Below are positions 24,575-32,860 of a DNA stretch of 39,665 bases, piece by piece. The stretch is taken from NCBI RefSeq assembly GCF_002368075.1, contig NZ_AP018314.1, positions 3,506,405 to 3,546,069 on the forward strand, written 5' to 3'. The notes under the pieces were generated by a model, which made no database searches, had not been told where the DNA came from, and saw nothing but the letters and a program-made list of their open reading frames with translations. Position numbers and translations under genes: made by a program. Origin of the DNA: Sphaerospermopsis kisseleviana NIES-73 (GTDB lineage: Bacteria; Cyanobacteriota; Cyanobacteriia; Cyanobacteriales; Nostocaceae). Every line of letters begins with the position of its first letter. Position 1 is the stretch's first letter.

Positions 24575-24976
24575 CTACTTAGCATTTGCCATGCTCAGAG
24601 ACTTAACAGCATTTCTTTCACTTAACAAAAACACAAGATATTGATTAAGACTAACTCCTTCTTTCTCTGCATTTTCTGTTAACTGCTGATGCAATGAGCG
24701 AGGTATCCGTAGTAAAACCTTACCACTGTATTGAACTTGAGTTGAGGGTAAGGGAATTTCATCCCCATATTCATAGGCTGTTTCTATCCATAAACTACGT
24801 GCTTCTTCAATATTAAATAACGTTTCATCTGTTGTTTCTCCCTGAGTCATACATCCAGGAAGGTCTTTAATTTCTGCTACATATCCCCCATCAGGATCAG
24901 GGTAAAGTGTAACTGGATATTTCAAATTCAAGTAAAATTCTAGTGACTCACGTTCAGTTTTATTTTTCTTAGACAT
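24575..24976 (-). CDS. hicB: HicB-family antitoxin with C-terminal ribbon-helix-helix
   Basis: The 133-residue protein has the HicB fold (YPVTLYPDPDGGYVAEIKDL, PGCMTQGETTDETLFNIEEA) and a C-terminal ribbon-helix-helix DNA-binding part (KVLLRIPRSLHQQLTENAEK, EGVSLNQYLVFLLSER). HicB neutralises HicA and, through the RHH domain, represses the operon. It begins only 1 base after the hicA stop. It is intact and much longer than the 67-residue hicB at 13.9 kb. Confidence 0.92.
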   Translation of the reverse strand: MSKKNKTERESLEFYLNLKYPVTLYPDPDGGYVAEIKDLPGCMTQGETTDETLFNIEEARSLWIETAYEYGDEIPLPSTQVQYSGKVLLRIPRSLHQQLTENAEKEGVSLNQYLVFLLSERNAVKSLSMANAK

Positions 24977-24977
24977 A

Positions 24978-25214
24978 CTACTCCTCTAATCTGAGCAGTT
25001 TTACAATCTGCTTGATATAAATTCCTTTTACTTTTTGCCCATCTTTTTTGGGTACAATTTGTATCCTTCCATCCTCATGACGGAAAGTGTGATGACTTCC
25101 TTTAGATCGAACTTCTTCAAAACCAAATGCTATTAAAATACGTCTTACGTCTTCAAATCTTACTTCAACAGGGTAAGAGAGAAATAACTGAATAAGTTTG
25201 TCTAATTGACTCAT
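24978..25214 (-). CDS. hicA: HicA mRNA interferase toxin
   Basis: The 78-residue protein has the double-stranded RNA-binding-like HicA fold with catalytic His in SKGSHHTFRHEDG, followed by RIQIVPKKDGQKVKGIYIKQ and a short helical end. HicA toxins cut mRNA independently of translation. An N-terminal extension of about 20 residues (MSQLDKLIQLFLSYPVEVRF) is a little longer than the minimal toxin. Order hicA-hicB is the classic one. It seems intact, in contrast to the broken hicA at 14.1 kb. Confidence 0.9.
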   Translation of the reverse strand: MSQLDKLIQLFLSYPVEVRFEDVRRILIAFGFEEVRSKGSHHTFRHEDGRIQIVPKKDGQKVKGIYIKQIVKLLRLEE

Positions 25215-25280
25215 AAATTAAATACCTTTTTGTTTTTGATTTCATATCAATTTCCTTAGACTGGCAGGTTATATATCTAA

Positions 25281-25300
25281 TGATATCATATATAGTATCA
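25281..25300. promoter_or_regulatory. Operator-like palindrome upstream of hicAB
   Basis: TGATA and TATCA flank a 10-base A/T-rich centre, with 16 of 20 positions symmetrical. It lies 66-86 bases before the hicA start and overlaps TATA-rich sequence suited to a -10 box. HicB-type RHH proteins bind such palindromes, so autoregulation is inferred. Confidence 0.55.
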
Positions 25301-25322
25301 AAATCAATAATAAACACAAAAT

Positions 25323-25387
25323 TTAGGGGTAATCTCCCTCTGGTTGCTTTCATGCACAGAAAACAATCACAGGGAAATTACCCCTAA
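25323..25387. repeat. Inverted repeat with 20-bp arms
   Basis: TTAGGGGTAATCTCCCTCTG (25323-25342) and CACAGGGAAATTACCCCTAA (25368-25387) are complementary at 18 of 20 positions around a 25-base loop. No transposase. It may be a small MITE or a structured element between the heme oxygenase gene and hicAB. Confidence 0.85.
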
Positions 25388-25499
25388 TTCGACATTCTTT
25401 AGTTATAGCCGCAGACAGAGTAGTTAGGACATCACATCAATTGATGATGAAACTCTTACTATGAGAGGGTTTTACTCCTGACTCCTGACTCCTGTTATA

Positions 25500-26216
25500 T
25501 TACTCAGCAGTCACCAATTCTGTACTACCTTTTGTCCGCTTACGAGTCAAGGTGTTATAAACCATGATACCGATCGCTTTAATCAAATTACCTTCTAACT
25601 CTTTGAACATCTTCATGTTTACACCAAAAGCGTCGTTAGCTTCTTCGACAATGCGATCGCCTGTAGCATCATCAATGGGCATTTCATCCAAATTTTGCCG
25701 ATATTTGGCTTTAAATCCCTTCTCATCGCTAATATCTGCAAATTCATAAAAAGCTGTACCTTCAGCTTCACCCAGGTTCATCGCAGTTACAGCAATGTTT
25801 TTAAGAATTTGTCCACCAGACAAGTCACCCAAATAACGAGTATAGGAATGTGCAACCAACAATTCGGGTGCTGTAGCGGAAATTTCCCGAATGCGGTTTA
25901 CATAAGTCTCACCAGCAGGGGATAATTTGATCTGCTCCCGCCAGTTATAACCATAGTAGTAAGCTAAATCCTGCTCTAAAGAATGCTTGCGGTTCAGTTC
26001 AGGAAAATAAATTTTACCCACAACAGGGTGATTTTTGTGCTTTTCCATCTCCTCTTCCATTGCTGAGTAGATGAAATAAAAGTTAGCAACCAGTTTCCGG
26101 TATGAATTTTTTTCTACCACTCCTTTTAAAAAGCACTTGACAAAACCAACGTTTTCTGCCATTGTATGCGCTTTTTTTGTACCTACTCGTAACTTGGAGG
26201 CTAAATTACTGCTCAT
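25500..26216 (-). CDS. ho1: Heme oxygenase (biliverdin-producing)
   Basis: Heme oxygenase opens heme to biliverdin IX-alpha, CO and iron with ferredoxin electrons, the first step in phycobilin synthesis for phycobilisomes and phytochromes. The 238-residue protein has the proximal ligand His17 in KKAHTMAEN, the flexible distal-helix glycines GDLSGGQ (130-136), and YTRYLG before them. Length and sequence fit the constitutive cyanobacterial Ho1. It is a single gene. No bilin reductase gene lies nearby. Confidence 0.96.
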   Translation of the reverse strand: MSSNLASKLRVGTKKAHTMAENVGFVKCFLKGVVEKNSYRKLVANFYFIYSAMEEEMEKHKNHPVVGKIYFPELNRKHSLEQDLAYYYGYNWREQIKLSPAGETYVNRIREISATAPELLVAHSYTRYLGDLSGGQILKNIAVTAMNLGEAEGTAFYEFADISDEKGFKAKYRQNLDEMPIDDATGDRIVEEANDAFGVNMKMFKELEGNLIKAIGIMVYNTLTRKRTKGSTELVTAE

Positions 26217-26601
26217 GCTAAATTTCTCTACTTTAAAAAGTCAACTGTTGGGATTTTTGACAAATGGCGAAAAAATGCCACTAAAAGGTTACATTAGAAC
26301 TATTTGATGAGAATTTATATTAAAATTCATTAAGTTACAGTGTTTTAGTATTTATTTATACCTTAATTCTGGCAATAGACATTTATTAGATTATAAATAC
26401 AAAGCTAATTGCTTGATTTAGCCAACAATGAGGATTTTTTATAGTAAACAATTAATAAGCACCTGTAATGTTACTTAACATAAAATCGTTAAAGTTCATA
26501 GTCATTCAGGGAAAATTACAGGTGTACTGTTTGTTAATAATTCCTCAGAATTGTTGAACAGGGATTAAAGTGTTATTCTCCGAAATGTTTAATGGTGTGG
26601 A
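26217..26601. other. 385-bp divergent promoter region of heme oxygenase and glmM
   Basis: It carries a perfect 10-bp inverted repeat, CACCTGTAAT (26460-26469) and ATTACAGGTG (26515-26524), with a 45-base spacer, 90-140 bases before glmM. It also holds one GTA-N8-TAC site (26348-26361). No ORF. Confidence 0.5.
26348..26361 (-). promoter_or_regulatory. Possible NtcA-type site GTA-N8-TAC
   Basis: The sequence reads GTATTTATTTATAC. On the ho1 strand a TAATAT follows 25 bases later, slightly longer than the 20-23 usual in NtcA-activated promoters. A single short match in A/T-rich DNA can arise by chance, so this is only suggestive. Confidence 0.2.
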
Positions 26602-28080
26602 GTGTTGAAAAATATGGTTTCTTCTATAACTCGGACTCAAAGCAGTATATCTGATGGTTATGTGGCTAGTCTTGCAAGTAATTTTGTTCCTAGTTTGCTA
26701 TCCTTGCCAAAAACGCCGTTATTTGGTACAGATGGCATTCGGGGAAAAGTGGGAGAATTGTTAAATGCTCCTTTGGCTTTACAGGTTGGTTTTTGGGCGG
26801 GTATTGTTTTACGTGATCATGCTGCAAATAATGGTTTAGCAAAAAATGGACCGATAATTTTAGGTCAAGACTCCAGAAATTCTAGTGATATGCTGGCAAT
26901 GGCGTTAAGTGCAGGTTTAACCGCCGCAGGGCTAGAAGTTTGGTATTTGGGTTTATGTCCCACTCCTTGCGTTGCTTATCTTACCAGCATCACAGAAGCT
27001 ATCGGTGGTGTAATGATATCTGCCAGCCATAACCCACCAGAAGATAATGGTATTAAAATCTTTGGGGCAAATGGTACAAAGCTGTCAAAAGAATTACAAG
27101 GGCAAATAGAAGCGGGTTTGCGGGGTAAACTGGCAACTGTTAGCAGTGTAAGCAACTGTGGAAAACATTATTTAAGAACAGAATTAATTGGAGATTACGG
27201 ACAGGCACTGCAACAACCATTACAGCCACAAGTAAATCTGCAAGGAATGAAAATTGTCTTAGATGTGGCTTGGGGTGCGGCTGTGGGGTTAGCACCGACC
27301 GTATTTACCCAGATGGGCGCGGATGTAATTTGCTTACATAACCAAGCGGATGGCGATCGCATTAATGTCAATTGCGGTTCTACCCATTTAGATATTTTAG
27401 CTGACGCAGTGAAAGAGTATAAAGCCGATATGGGATTTGCCTTTGATGGCGATGCAGATCGAGTATTAGCTGTAGATAATACTGGTAGACAGGTAAACGG
27501 TGATTACATTCTTTACCTTTGGGGTTGTCATTTGCAAGAGCAACAAAAATTACCAGATAACTTGATTATTTCCACAGTCATGGCTAACCTGGGATTTGAG
27601 AAAGCTTGGGAAAAGCAGGGTGGTAAATTAATTCGTACCGCCGTCGGGGATCAGTACGTACAAGCAGAAATGTTAAAAACTGGGGGAATGTTAGGGGGAG
27701 AACAATCAGGACATATCCTATGTCGTCATTATGGCATGACTGGAGATGGTTTATTAACAGGATTACATTTAGCCGCAGTGGTGAAAGCAGCAGGAGTTTC
27801 CTTAGCAGAAATGGTAGATCAAAGTTTTCAAACCTATCCGCAACTATTACAAAACGTGAGAGTAGAAGACAGAGAAAAACGCTTAGGTTGGGAAAAATGC
27901 GAACCAGTACAGAGAGCGATCGCCAAAGCCGAAGCCGCAATGGGTGATAATGGACGGATATTAGTCCGTGCATCTGGCACAGAACCAGTAATTAGAGTTA
28001 TGGTAGAAGCTGCGGATACGGAATTGGTAAACTATTGGACAAAGGAATTAGTTTCACAAGTTCAAGAACACATAGCGTAA
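26602..28080 (+). CDS. glmM: Phosphoglucosamine mutase GlmM
   Basis: GlmM converts glucosamine-6-phosphate to glucosamine-1-phosphate for UDP-GlcNAc and peptidoglycan. The 492-residue protein (GTG start at 26602; ATG 26614 is also possible) has [14 protein letters not shown], phosphoserine loop [14 protein letters not shown] (Ser142), metal loop [13 protein letters not shown], sugar loop GGEQSGH and the phosphate-binding [14 protein letters not shown]. An N-terminal extension of about 35 residues with Ser/Thr is common in cyanobacterial versions. A hairpin repeat follows the gene. Confidence 0.95.
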   Translation: MLKNMVSSITRTQSSISDGYVASLASNFVPSLLSLPKTPLFGTDGIRGKVGELLNAPLALQVGFWAGIVLRDHAANNGLAKNGPIILGQDSRNSSDMLAMALSAGLTAAGLEVWYLGLCPTPCVAYLTSITEAIGGVMISASHNPPEDNGIKIFGANGTKLSKELQGQIEAGLRGKLATVSSVSNCGKHYLRTELIGDYGQALQQPLQPQVNLQGMKIVLDVAWGAAVGLAPTVFTQMGADVICLHNQADGDRINVNCGSTHLDILADAVKEYKADMGFAFDGDADRVLAVDNTGRQVNGDYILYLWGCHLQEQQKLPDNLIISTVMANLGFEKAWEKQGGKLIRTAVGDQYVQAEMLKTGGMLGGEQSGHILCRHYGMTGDGLLTGLHLAAVVKAAGVSLAEMVDQSFQTYPQLLQNVRVEDREKRLGWEKCEPVQRAIAKAEAAMGDNGRILVRASGTEPVIRVMVEAADTELVNYWTKELVSQVQEHIA

Positions 28081-28119
28081 ACAGTTACAGCACTTTCCTT
28101 TGTAATGAGGTACACGATT

Positions 28120-28161
28120 GGTGGGCAAGACTTGTACTGAGCTTGTCGAAGTATGCCCACC
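28120..28161. repeat. Hairpin downstream of glmM
   Basis: GGTGGGCA (28120-28127) and TGCCCACC (28154-28161) pair perfectly; the loop contains ACTGAGCTTGTCGAAG, a motif that recurs in many bacterial intergenic repeats. It has no T run, so termination is uncertain. Confidence 0.6.
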
Positions 28162-28178
28162 CCACAAGAGTTTCATAA

Positions 28179-28383
28179 TTAGGACTTACGCACTGTACAA
28201 ATTCACCATGATGTGCATGAACGAAAATCCGTCGTTTCAGGCTTTTGGCGATTAACTTCCGATCAATAGCGAACTGCTTGCAGCAGCGCTTCGCTATCGC
28301 CCAAAAATAATTAAAAAATCACGTTAAAATGCCCGAAACCCATACCTCATATTTGGTTGATCCTGTCAATGCGTAAGTCCTAA
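28179..28383. mobile_element. MITE-like element, 205 bp, with 14-bp terminal inverted repeats
   Basis: Ends are TTAGGACTTACGCA and its exact inverse TGCGTAAGTCCTAA, flanked on both sides by TAA, a possible 3-bp target duplication. The inside holds an ATAGCGAA...TTCGCTAT hairpin and no ORF. TAGGACTTACGCA also occurs once more at 15217-15230. I expect a non-autonomous transposon mobilised by a transposase elsewhere. Confidence 0.75.
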
Positions 28384-28412
28384 TAATTATGATTTGTACC
28401 TCATAATAATGA

Positions 28413-28628
28413 AATCTGCTGTATGTTCAAAACCAAGAAAAAAACCAAGTTGAATCAATTTTTGAGTTATTAAAAACAGCTTTATCAAATATCCAAGAAT
28501 GTCAACGACGGGGGTTAAATGCTAAAGAATATGCGTTAAATAATTTTAGCTGCGATGCGATCGCACAACAAGTAATTCAAGCATATCAAGAAATTATGGC
28601 AGGAGCCAGGAGTCAGGAGTCAGAATAA
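28413..28628 (+). pseudogene. C-terminal remnant of a GT4-type glycosyltransferase
   Basis: An open frame without start codon reads SIFELLKTALSNIQECQRRG then NAKEYALNNFSCDAIAQQVI and QAYQEIM. The second part is very like the end of GT-B glycosyltransferases of family 4 (pattern ALENFSWDAIAQQ...AYQ). About 300 or more residues are missing upstream, and the frame starts 30 bases after the MITE-like element. The last residues are provided by an STRR tract (GGAGTCAGGAGTCA). So this is a gene relic, cut at its 5' end. Confidence 0.72.
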
Positions 28629-28769
28629 AGAATTAATGGGATTGATATCCTCAGAGTTAAGAAACTTAAAATTTTGTTGCAATCTGCAAAATGTCCATAG
28701 GATAATAGTTGATTTGTGTCATACTGTCAAAGTAAAATAACTATCTTTTCTAATTACAGGGAATCTAGC

Positions 28770-29408
28770 ATGGCTCTCCGTCTTGGTGATACAGTACCTA
28801 ACTTTACACAAGCGTCTACACACGGCGACATCAATTTTTATGAATGGGCGGGTGATAGCTGGGTAGTATTATTTTCTCACCCTGCTGACTATACACCTGT
28901 TTGCACCACAGAATTAGGTACAGTTGCAAAGTTAAAACCCGAATTTGACAAACGCAACGTGAAAGCGATCGCTCTCAGTGTTGATGATGTAGAATCTCAT
29001 AACGGTTGGGTAGGTGATATCGAAGAAACCCAAAACACCGCCCTCAACTACCCAATTTTGGCAGATGCAGACAAAAAGGTTTCTGACCTTTATGATATGA
29101 TTCATCCTAACGCGGCCGCAAACATCACAGTGCGTTCTGTATTCATTATCGATCCCAACAAAAAATTACGTCTTTCTTTCACCTACCCCCCCAGCACTGG
29201 CCGCAACTTCGATGAATTATTGCGGGTCATTGACTCTTTACAATTGACAGATAACTACAGTGTTGCTACACCAGCAGACTGGAAAGATGGTGATGATTGT
29301 GTAATTGTTCCATCCTTAAAAGATCCCGAAGTTCTCAAAGAGAAATTTCCCAAAGGTTATCAAGAAATTAAACCTTATTTGCGGATGACTCCCCAACCCA
29401 ATAAATAA
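28770..29408 (+). CDS. 1-Cys peroxiredoxin (Prx6 type)
   Basis: This thiol peroxidase reduces hydrogen peroxide and alkyl peroxides in the cytoplasm. ATG 28770 (after AGGGA) gives 212 residues starting MALRLGDTVPNFTQ; the frame open to 28716 has no support. The peroxidatic Cys45 is in HPADYTPVCTTELG, and the long C-terminal domain with CVIVPSLKDPEVLKEKFPKG identifies the Prx6 subgroup, which lacks a resolving Cys. The gene has its own terminator. Confidence 0.93.
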   Translation: MALRLGDTVPNFTQASTHGDINFYEWAGDSWVVLFSHPADYTPVCTTELGTVAKLKPEFDKRNVKAIALSVDDVESHNGWVGDIEETQNTALNYPILADADKKVSDLYDMIHPNAAANITVRSVFIIDPNKKLRLSFTYPPSTGRNFDELLRVIDSLQLTDNYSVATPADWKDGDDCVIVPSLKDPEVLKEKFPKGYQEIKPYLRMTPQPNK

Positions 29409-29522
29409 TTTTTAGGTAGCTATCAGCAGTCAGCAGTCAGCTAATAACAGCAATAACAAAGATTGAGAAATATTAATTTCTGGCTGATTACTGAAATTTT
29501 AGTAACATTAATATTCATGATC

Positions 29523-29560
29523 ATGGTGGGTTAAAGATTTTATAACCCACCATTTTTTAT
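29523..29560 (+). terminator. Rho-independent terminator of the peroxiredoxin gene
   Basis: ATGGTGGGTTA (29523-29533) pairs perfectly with TAACCCACCAT (29543-29553), followed by six T. Confidence 0.92.
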
Positions 29561-29601
29561 ATAATAAAATAAGTTAGATCAGCAAAGTAGGATTAAAGAT
29601 A

Positions 29602-30186
29602 ATGCTGTCATCACCTATAGTTTTTCAATTACCATCATCAGTTAAAATGACAGATGAACAATTTTTTGATTTCTGTCAAATTAACCGTAACTTACGCATT
29701 GAGAGGAATAAATTTGGAGAAATATCAATTATGTCACCAGCAGGATCAGAAACCGGAAACAGAGAGATTAATATTCTAGGACAGTTGTGGGTATGGACAG
29801 AAAAAGATGGTACGGGTATTGCTTTTTCTTCCAGTACAGGTTTTAAACTTTCCACAAGTGCAGAACGTTCTCCCGATGCTTCCTGGATAAAATTAGAAAG
29901 ATGGAATACTTTGACACCAGAACAACAGAAAAAGTTTGCTCCTATTTGTCCAGATTTTATCATTGAATTAAGGTCAGCTTCCGATAATTTGCAACCATTA
30001 AAAGAGAAAATGGTGGAATACATGGAAGAACCCGGAATACAATTAGGATTATTAATTGATCGTAAACATCGCCGAGTTTATATTTATCGTCCTGGACAAC
30101 CAGTGGAATGTTTAGAAAATCCTGAAACCGTAAATTGTGATCCTATTTTACCAGGGTTTGTGTTGAATATGGCGAAAATTTGGTGA
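29602..30186 (+). CDS. Uma2-family (DUF820) endonuclease-like protein
   Basis: Second Uma2 protein in the window, 194 residues. Typical features are MTDEQFFDFCQINRNLRIER, ISIMSPAGSETGNREINI, SPDASWIKLERWNTLT, CPDFIIELRSASDNLQPLKE with the catalytic Asp-Glu, KMVEYMEEPGIQLGLLID, and VYIYRPGQ. It has only low similarity to the Uma2 at 10.7 kb, so they are not recent duplicates. Function is unsettled for the family. It is monocistronic. Confidence 0.88.
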   Translation: MLSSPIVFQLPSSVKMTDEQFFDFCQINRNLRIERNKFGEISIMSPAGSETGNREINILGQLWVWTEKDGTGIAFSSSTGFKLSTSAERSPDASWIKLERWNTLTPEQQKKFAPICPDFIIELRSASDNLQPLKEKMVEYMEEPGIQLGLLIDRKHRRVYIYRPGQPVECLENPETVNCDPILPGFVLNMAKIW

Positions 30187-30419
30187 TTGTGATTGTTGCT
30201 TTCATGGAAAATATTAATATTCATTGAACAAATTTTATTTCATCTTTGGGAATTTTGATTCTAGAAATAGTTGATAAACAAAAAGTATTATAACCTACGC
30301 TTTTTGAGCTACTTTCAGGAAATGATGCACAAATTTTTCACCAGGGGAAGTGTAAAAGATTGTGAATAGATGCAAATAAAGGCAAAATTTGAAAGGGTAG
30401 AACTCAGATAGATTTGAAT

Positions 30420-31394
30420 ATGGATATAAAACAAGGATTTGTAGGTACTATTGGTAACACACCACTGATACGGTTAAACAGCTTTAGTGAAGAAACCGGT
30501 TGCGAAATTTTAGCCAAAGCAGAATTTCTCAATCCTGGTGGTTCTGTGAAAGATCGTGCTGCGCTTTATATTATCGAAGATGCAGAAAAAAAAGGTTTAC
30601 TCAAACCCGGTGGTACAGTAGTAGAAGGAACTGCGGGTAATACAGGAATAGGATTAGCGCATATCTGTAATGCTAAAGGGTATAAATGCCTAATTATTAT
30701 TCCCAATACCCAATCTCAAGAAAAAATAGACGCGCTGACAACATTAGGTGCGGAAGTTCGTCCTGTTCCGGCTGTACCCTACAAAGACCCTAATAATTAC
30801 GTTAAATTATCTGGTAGAATTGCCACCGAGATGGAAAACGCCATTTGGGCAAATCAATTTGATAATTTAGCAAATCGTCAAGCCCATTACGAAACCACCG
30901 GTGAGGAAATTTGGCGACAAACAGAGGGTAAAATAGATGGTTGGGTAGCTGCAACCGGAACAGGTGGAACTTTCGCAGGTGTGGCAATGTGTTTGAAAGA
31001 AAAGAACCCCAATGTTAAATGTGTAGTTGCTGATCCGATGGGTAGCGGTTTATATAGCTATGTGAAAACCGGCGAAATCAAAATCGAAGGTAGTTCTATT
31101 ACTGAAGGTATTGGTAATAGTAGAATTACCGCTAATATGGAAGGCGTACCCATTGATGATGCCATTCAAATTGATGATCAAGAAGCTTTACGAGTGGTTT
31201 ATCAACTATTAAGAAAAGATGGTTTATTAATGGGTGGTTCAACAGGAATTAATGTTGGTGCTGCGGTGGCTTTAGCGAAACAATTGGGACCCGGACATAC
31301 TATTGTGACTATTCTTTGTGACAGCGGATCTCGCTATCAATCACGGATATTTAACAAAGAATGGTTAGCCAGTAAAGGGTTGTCTGTTAGTTAA
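30420..31394 (+). CDS. cysK: Cysteine synthase (O-acetylserine sulfhydrylase)
   Basis: A PLP enzyme that makes cysteine from O-acetylserine and sulfide. ATG 30420 gives 324 residues; the TTG two codons earlier is less likely. The PLP Lys44 is in [12 protein letters not shown], with the phosphate-binding [10 protein letters not shown] loop and the substrate loop [10 protein letters not shown]. In this subgroup, [19 protein letters not shown] follows the TLGAEV block, an insertion seen in one branch of cyanobacterial and fungal cysteine synthases. Subgroup specificity is not certain. A strong hairpin follows. Confidence 0.92.
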   Translation: MDIKQGFVGTIGNTPLIRLNSFSEETGCEILAKAEFLNPGGSVKDRAALYIIEDAEKKGLLKPGGTVVEGTAGNTGIGLAHICNAKGYKCLIIIPNTQSQEKIDALTTLGAEVRPVPAVPYKDPNNYVKLSGRIATEMENAIWANQFDNLANRQAHYETTGEEIWRQTEGKIDGWVAATGTGGTFAGVAMCLKEKNPNVKCVVADPMGSGLYSYVKTGEIKIEGSSITEGIGNSRITANMEGVPIDDAIQIDDQEALRVVYQLLRKDGLLMGGSTGINVGAAVALAKQLGPGHTIVTILCDSGSRYQSRIFNKEWLASKGLSVS

Positions 31395-31404
31395 AGGGTT
31401 GATA

Positions 31405-31469
31405 AGATCCCCGACTTCTTTGATGATCGTGTCAATAAATTGTGAATTTATCGCAGAAGTCGGGGATCT
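31405..31469. repeat. Perfect 15-bp inverted repeat (AGATCCCCGACTTCT) after cysK
   Basis: Arms at 31405-31419 and 31455-31469, with a 35-base loop. Single arms recur at 21809-21823 and 21893-21907. The loop contains GTCAATAAATTGTGAA, partly shared with the sequence before 21809 in inverse form, so both are the same dispersed element. It has no T run and is more likely a repeat than a simple terminator. Confidence 0.88.
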
Positions 31470-31509
31470 GGGGATGATATTTTTGAAAGTTGATTTACTT
31501 AAAACTGAT

Positions 31510-31552
31510 GAAATCCAAAATCCAAAATCCAAAATCTAAAATCTAAAATCCT
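31510..31552. repeat. Short tandem repeat (AATCCAA/AATCTAA units)
   Basis: Six A/T-rich heptamers directly before the start of the peroxiredoxin-like gene. Confidence 0.8.
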
Positions 31553-32314
31553 ATGAATCCCTACATTATTTTTTCTCAAACCAAACTTCAATGTGTGAGT
31601 GATGGCACTATAAAACCGTTGTTAGAAAATTGCGAAAGTGCTGCAAAAATCCTAGTTTTAGTATTGCCACAACTGGGAGATTTTGATAGTTTAGAATATG
31701 CCTGGTGGTTACAGCGAGAAGCGCAAAATTTAGCAAATCAAAAAATTGCTATTCGTGCAGTAGGTATTGGGAATCTCACTTCTGGAAGAAAATTCTGTGA
31801 ATATACAGGATTTCCCCAAGAAAATTTATTTGTTGATGAAAATGCCGAATTACATCAAAAACTGAATCTTTATCCAGGTTTAAAAGTTTCTGTTCCTGGA
31901 CTTTCTCTAGGTCAGAAATCTTGGTTAAATTTAATGTTAATGTGTGCAGGTATTGGTAGTCCTGGAACATTAAAAGAAGTTTTTCGAGGATACAAAGGAG
32001 ATAAACAAGCACCCCAACTTATAGCAGATGATGAGATGATTGAAGGTACTCCTTTACCAGCTTTTAAAGGTTCGTTTTTTAAACTAGCTGGAGGTAGTGG
32101 TTTTCAACGTCCTTTTGAATTAGCTACTCTGCGACTAAAAAATATGGTAGAAGTATTAAAAAATTGGTCAACTTATGTGCCAAATTCTGCTTATTTAACT
32201 CAACGTGGTGGAACATTTTTATTTAATAATCAAGGTGAATTACTTTATGAACATCGAGATCCAGGAATTTTAGGTTTTGCTGCTAACATGAGTCAACCTC
32301 TATCTTTTTTATAA
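31553..32314 (+). CDS. Peroxiredoxin-like (AhpC/TSA, PRXL2-type) protein
   Basis: The 253-residue protein resembles the thioredoxin-fold PRXL2/AhpC-TSA-like family. It has a core beta strand AAKILVLVLPQLGDFDSLEY, KIAIRAVGIGNLTSGRKFCE, and a C-terminal GGTFLFNNQGELLYEHRDPG that matches the typical last strand-turn (G..F.....G.....H.D.G). At the position of the active-site Cys-x-x-Cys of other members the sequence reads LPQLGDFD, so a catalytic Cys is not apparent there, and peroxidase activity is doubtful. Function unknown; a repeat element follows the stop. Confidence 0.75.
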   Translation: MNPYIIFSQTKLQCVSDGTIKPLLENCESAAKILVLVLPQLGDFDSLEYAWWLQREAQNLANQKIAIRAVGIGNLTSGRKFCEYTGFPQENLFVDENAELHQKLNLYPGLKVSVPGLSLGQKSWLNLMLMCAGIGSPGTLKEVFRGYKGDKQAPQLIADDEMIEGTPLPAFKGSFFKLAGGSGFQRPFELATLRLKNMVEVLKNWSTYVPNSAYLTQRGGTFLFNNQGELLYEHRDPGILGFAANMSQPLSFL

Positions 32315-32326
32315 GGAGTTCAGTAG

Positions 32327-32391
32327 GGGCGAAGCATTCGGACAAAAATATTGGGAAAAAATCGAGAATTTATCACCCGAATGCTTCGCCC
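32327..32391. repeat. Dispersed hairpin repeat with perfect 15-bp arms
   Basis: GGGCGAAGCATTCGG (32327-32341) and CCGAATGCTTCGCCC (32377-32391), the same arms as in the 19.4-kb array, with a different A/T-rich 35-base centre. It is followed by GTACAGGAGTCAGGAGTC, as at 19.6 kb. Confidence 0.92.
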
Positions 32392-32490
32392 GTACAGGAG
32401 TCAGGAGTCAGGAGTTAAGATTTAAATTTTTTAGTTGACTGCTGATTTTTTGATCTTTTATAAGAGAATTGAAAATTTAGGTAATGAGTA

Positions 32491-32805
32491 ATGTTAAATC
32501 TACCAACAGAAGATCAAGTAGAATCTACTAAATGTGTGCAGGTGTGTCAACATCGTAGCTGTATCAAACAAGGTGCAAAAGAAGTATTAGCAGCTTTTCA
32601 AGCTTTACCGATTCCCCATGTGACAGTTACAGCTAGTGGTTGCTTGGGTCAGTGTGGTAGTGGTCCAATGGTGCTAGTGTTACCTGAGATGGTGTGGTAT
32701 TGTCGGGTTTTACCTCTGGAAGTACACCTAGTGGTAGAAAAACATTTAATAGGTGGTCAAAGAGTCCGCAGAATGCTATATCATCGTTTTCATCCTCAGA
32801 GATAA
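32491..32805 (+). CDS. Thioredoxin-like [2Fe-2S] ferredoxin-domain protein
   Basis: The 104-residue protein has the four-cysteine pattern of thioredoxin-like [2Fe-2S] ferredoxins (NuoE-type fold): Cys19-x4-Cys24 in VCQHRSCIKQGA and Cys51-x3-Cys55 in ASGCLGQCGSGP, plus an extra Cys15. It should bind one [2Fe-2S] cluster and carry electrons. The partner is unknown. The gene starts 56 bases before the DUF5331-like gene (32861) and is probably cotranscribed with it. Confidence 0.88.
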   Translation: MLNLPTEDQVESTKCVQVCQHRSCIKQGAKEVLAAFQALPIPHVTVTASGCLGQCGSGPMVLVLPEMVWYCRVLPLEVHLVVEKHLIGGQRVRRMLYHRFHPQR

Positions 32806-32860
32806 TGCTGATGAAAAAATATCCGAAAACAGCATCTTGTTCACGGAAGCGAGAAAACTG

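Noticed and set aside
25165-25353. 62-aa minus-strand ORF overlapping the hicA start
   Set aside because: It runs through the operator-like palindrome and inverted repeat; no ribosome site or match.
31405-31469. Terminator of cysK
   Set aside because: Long 35-base loop and no T run; better described as a dispersed inverted repeat.
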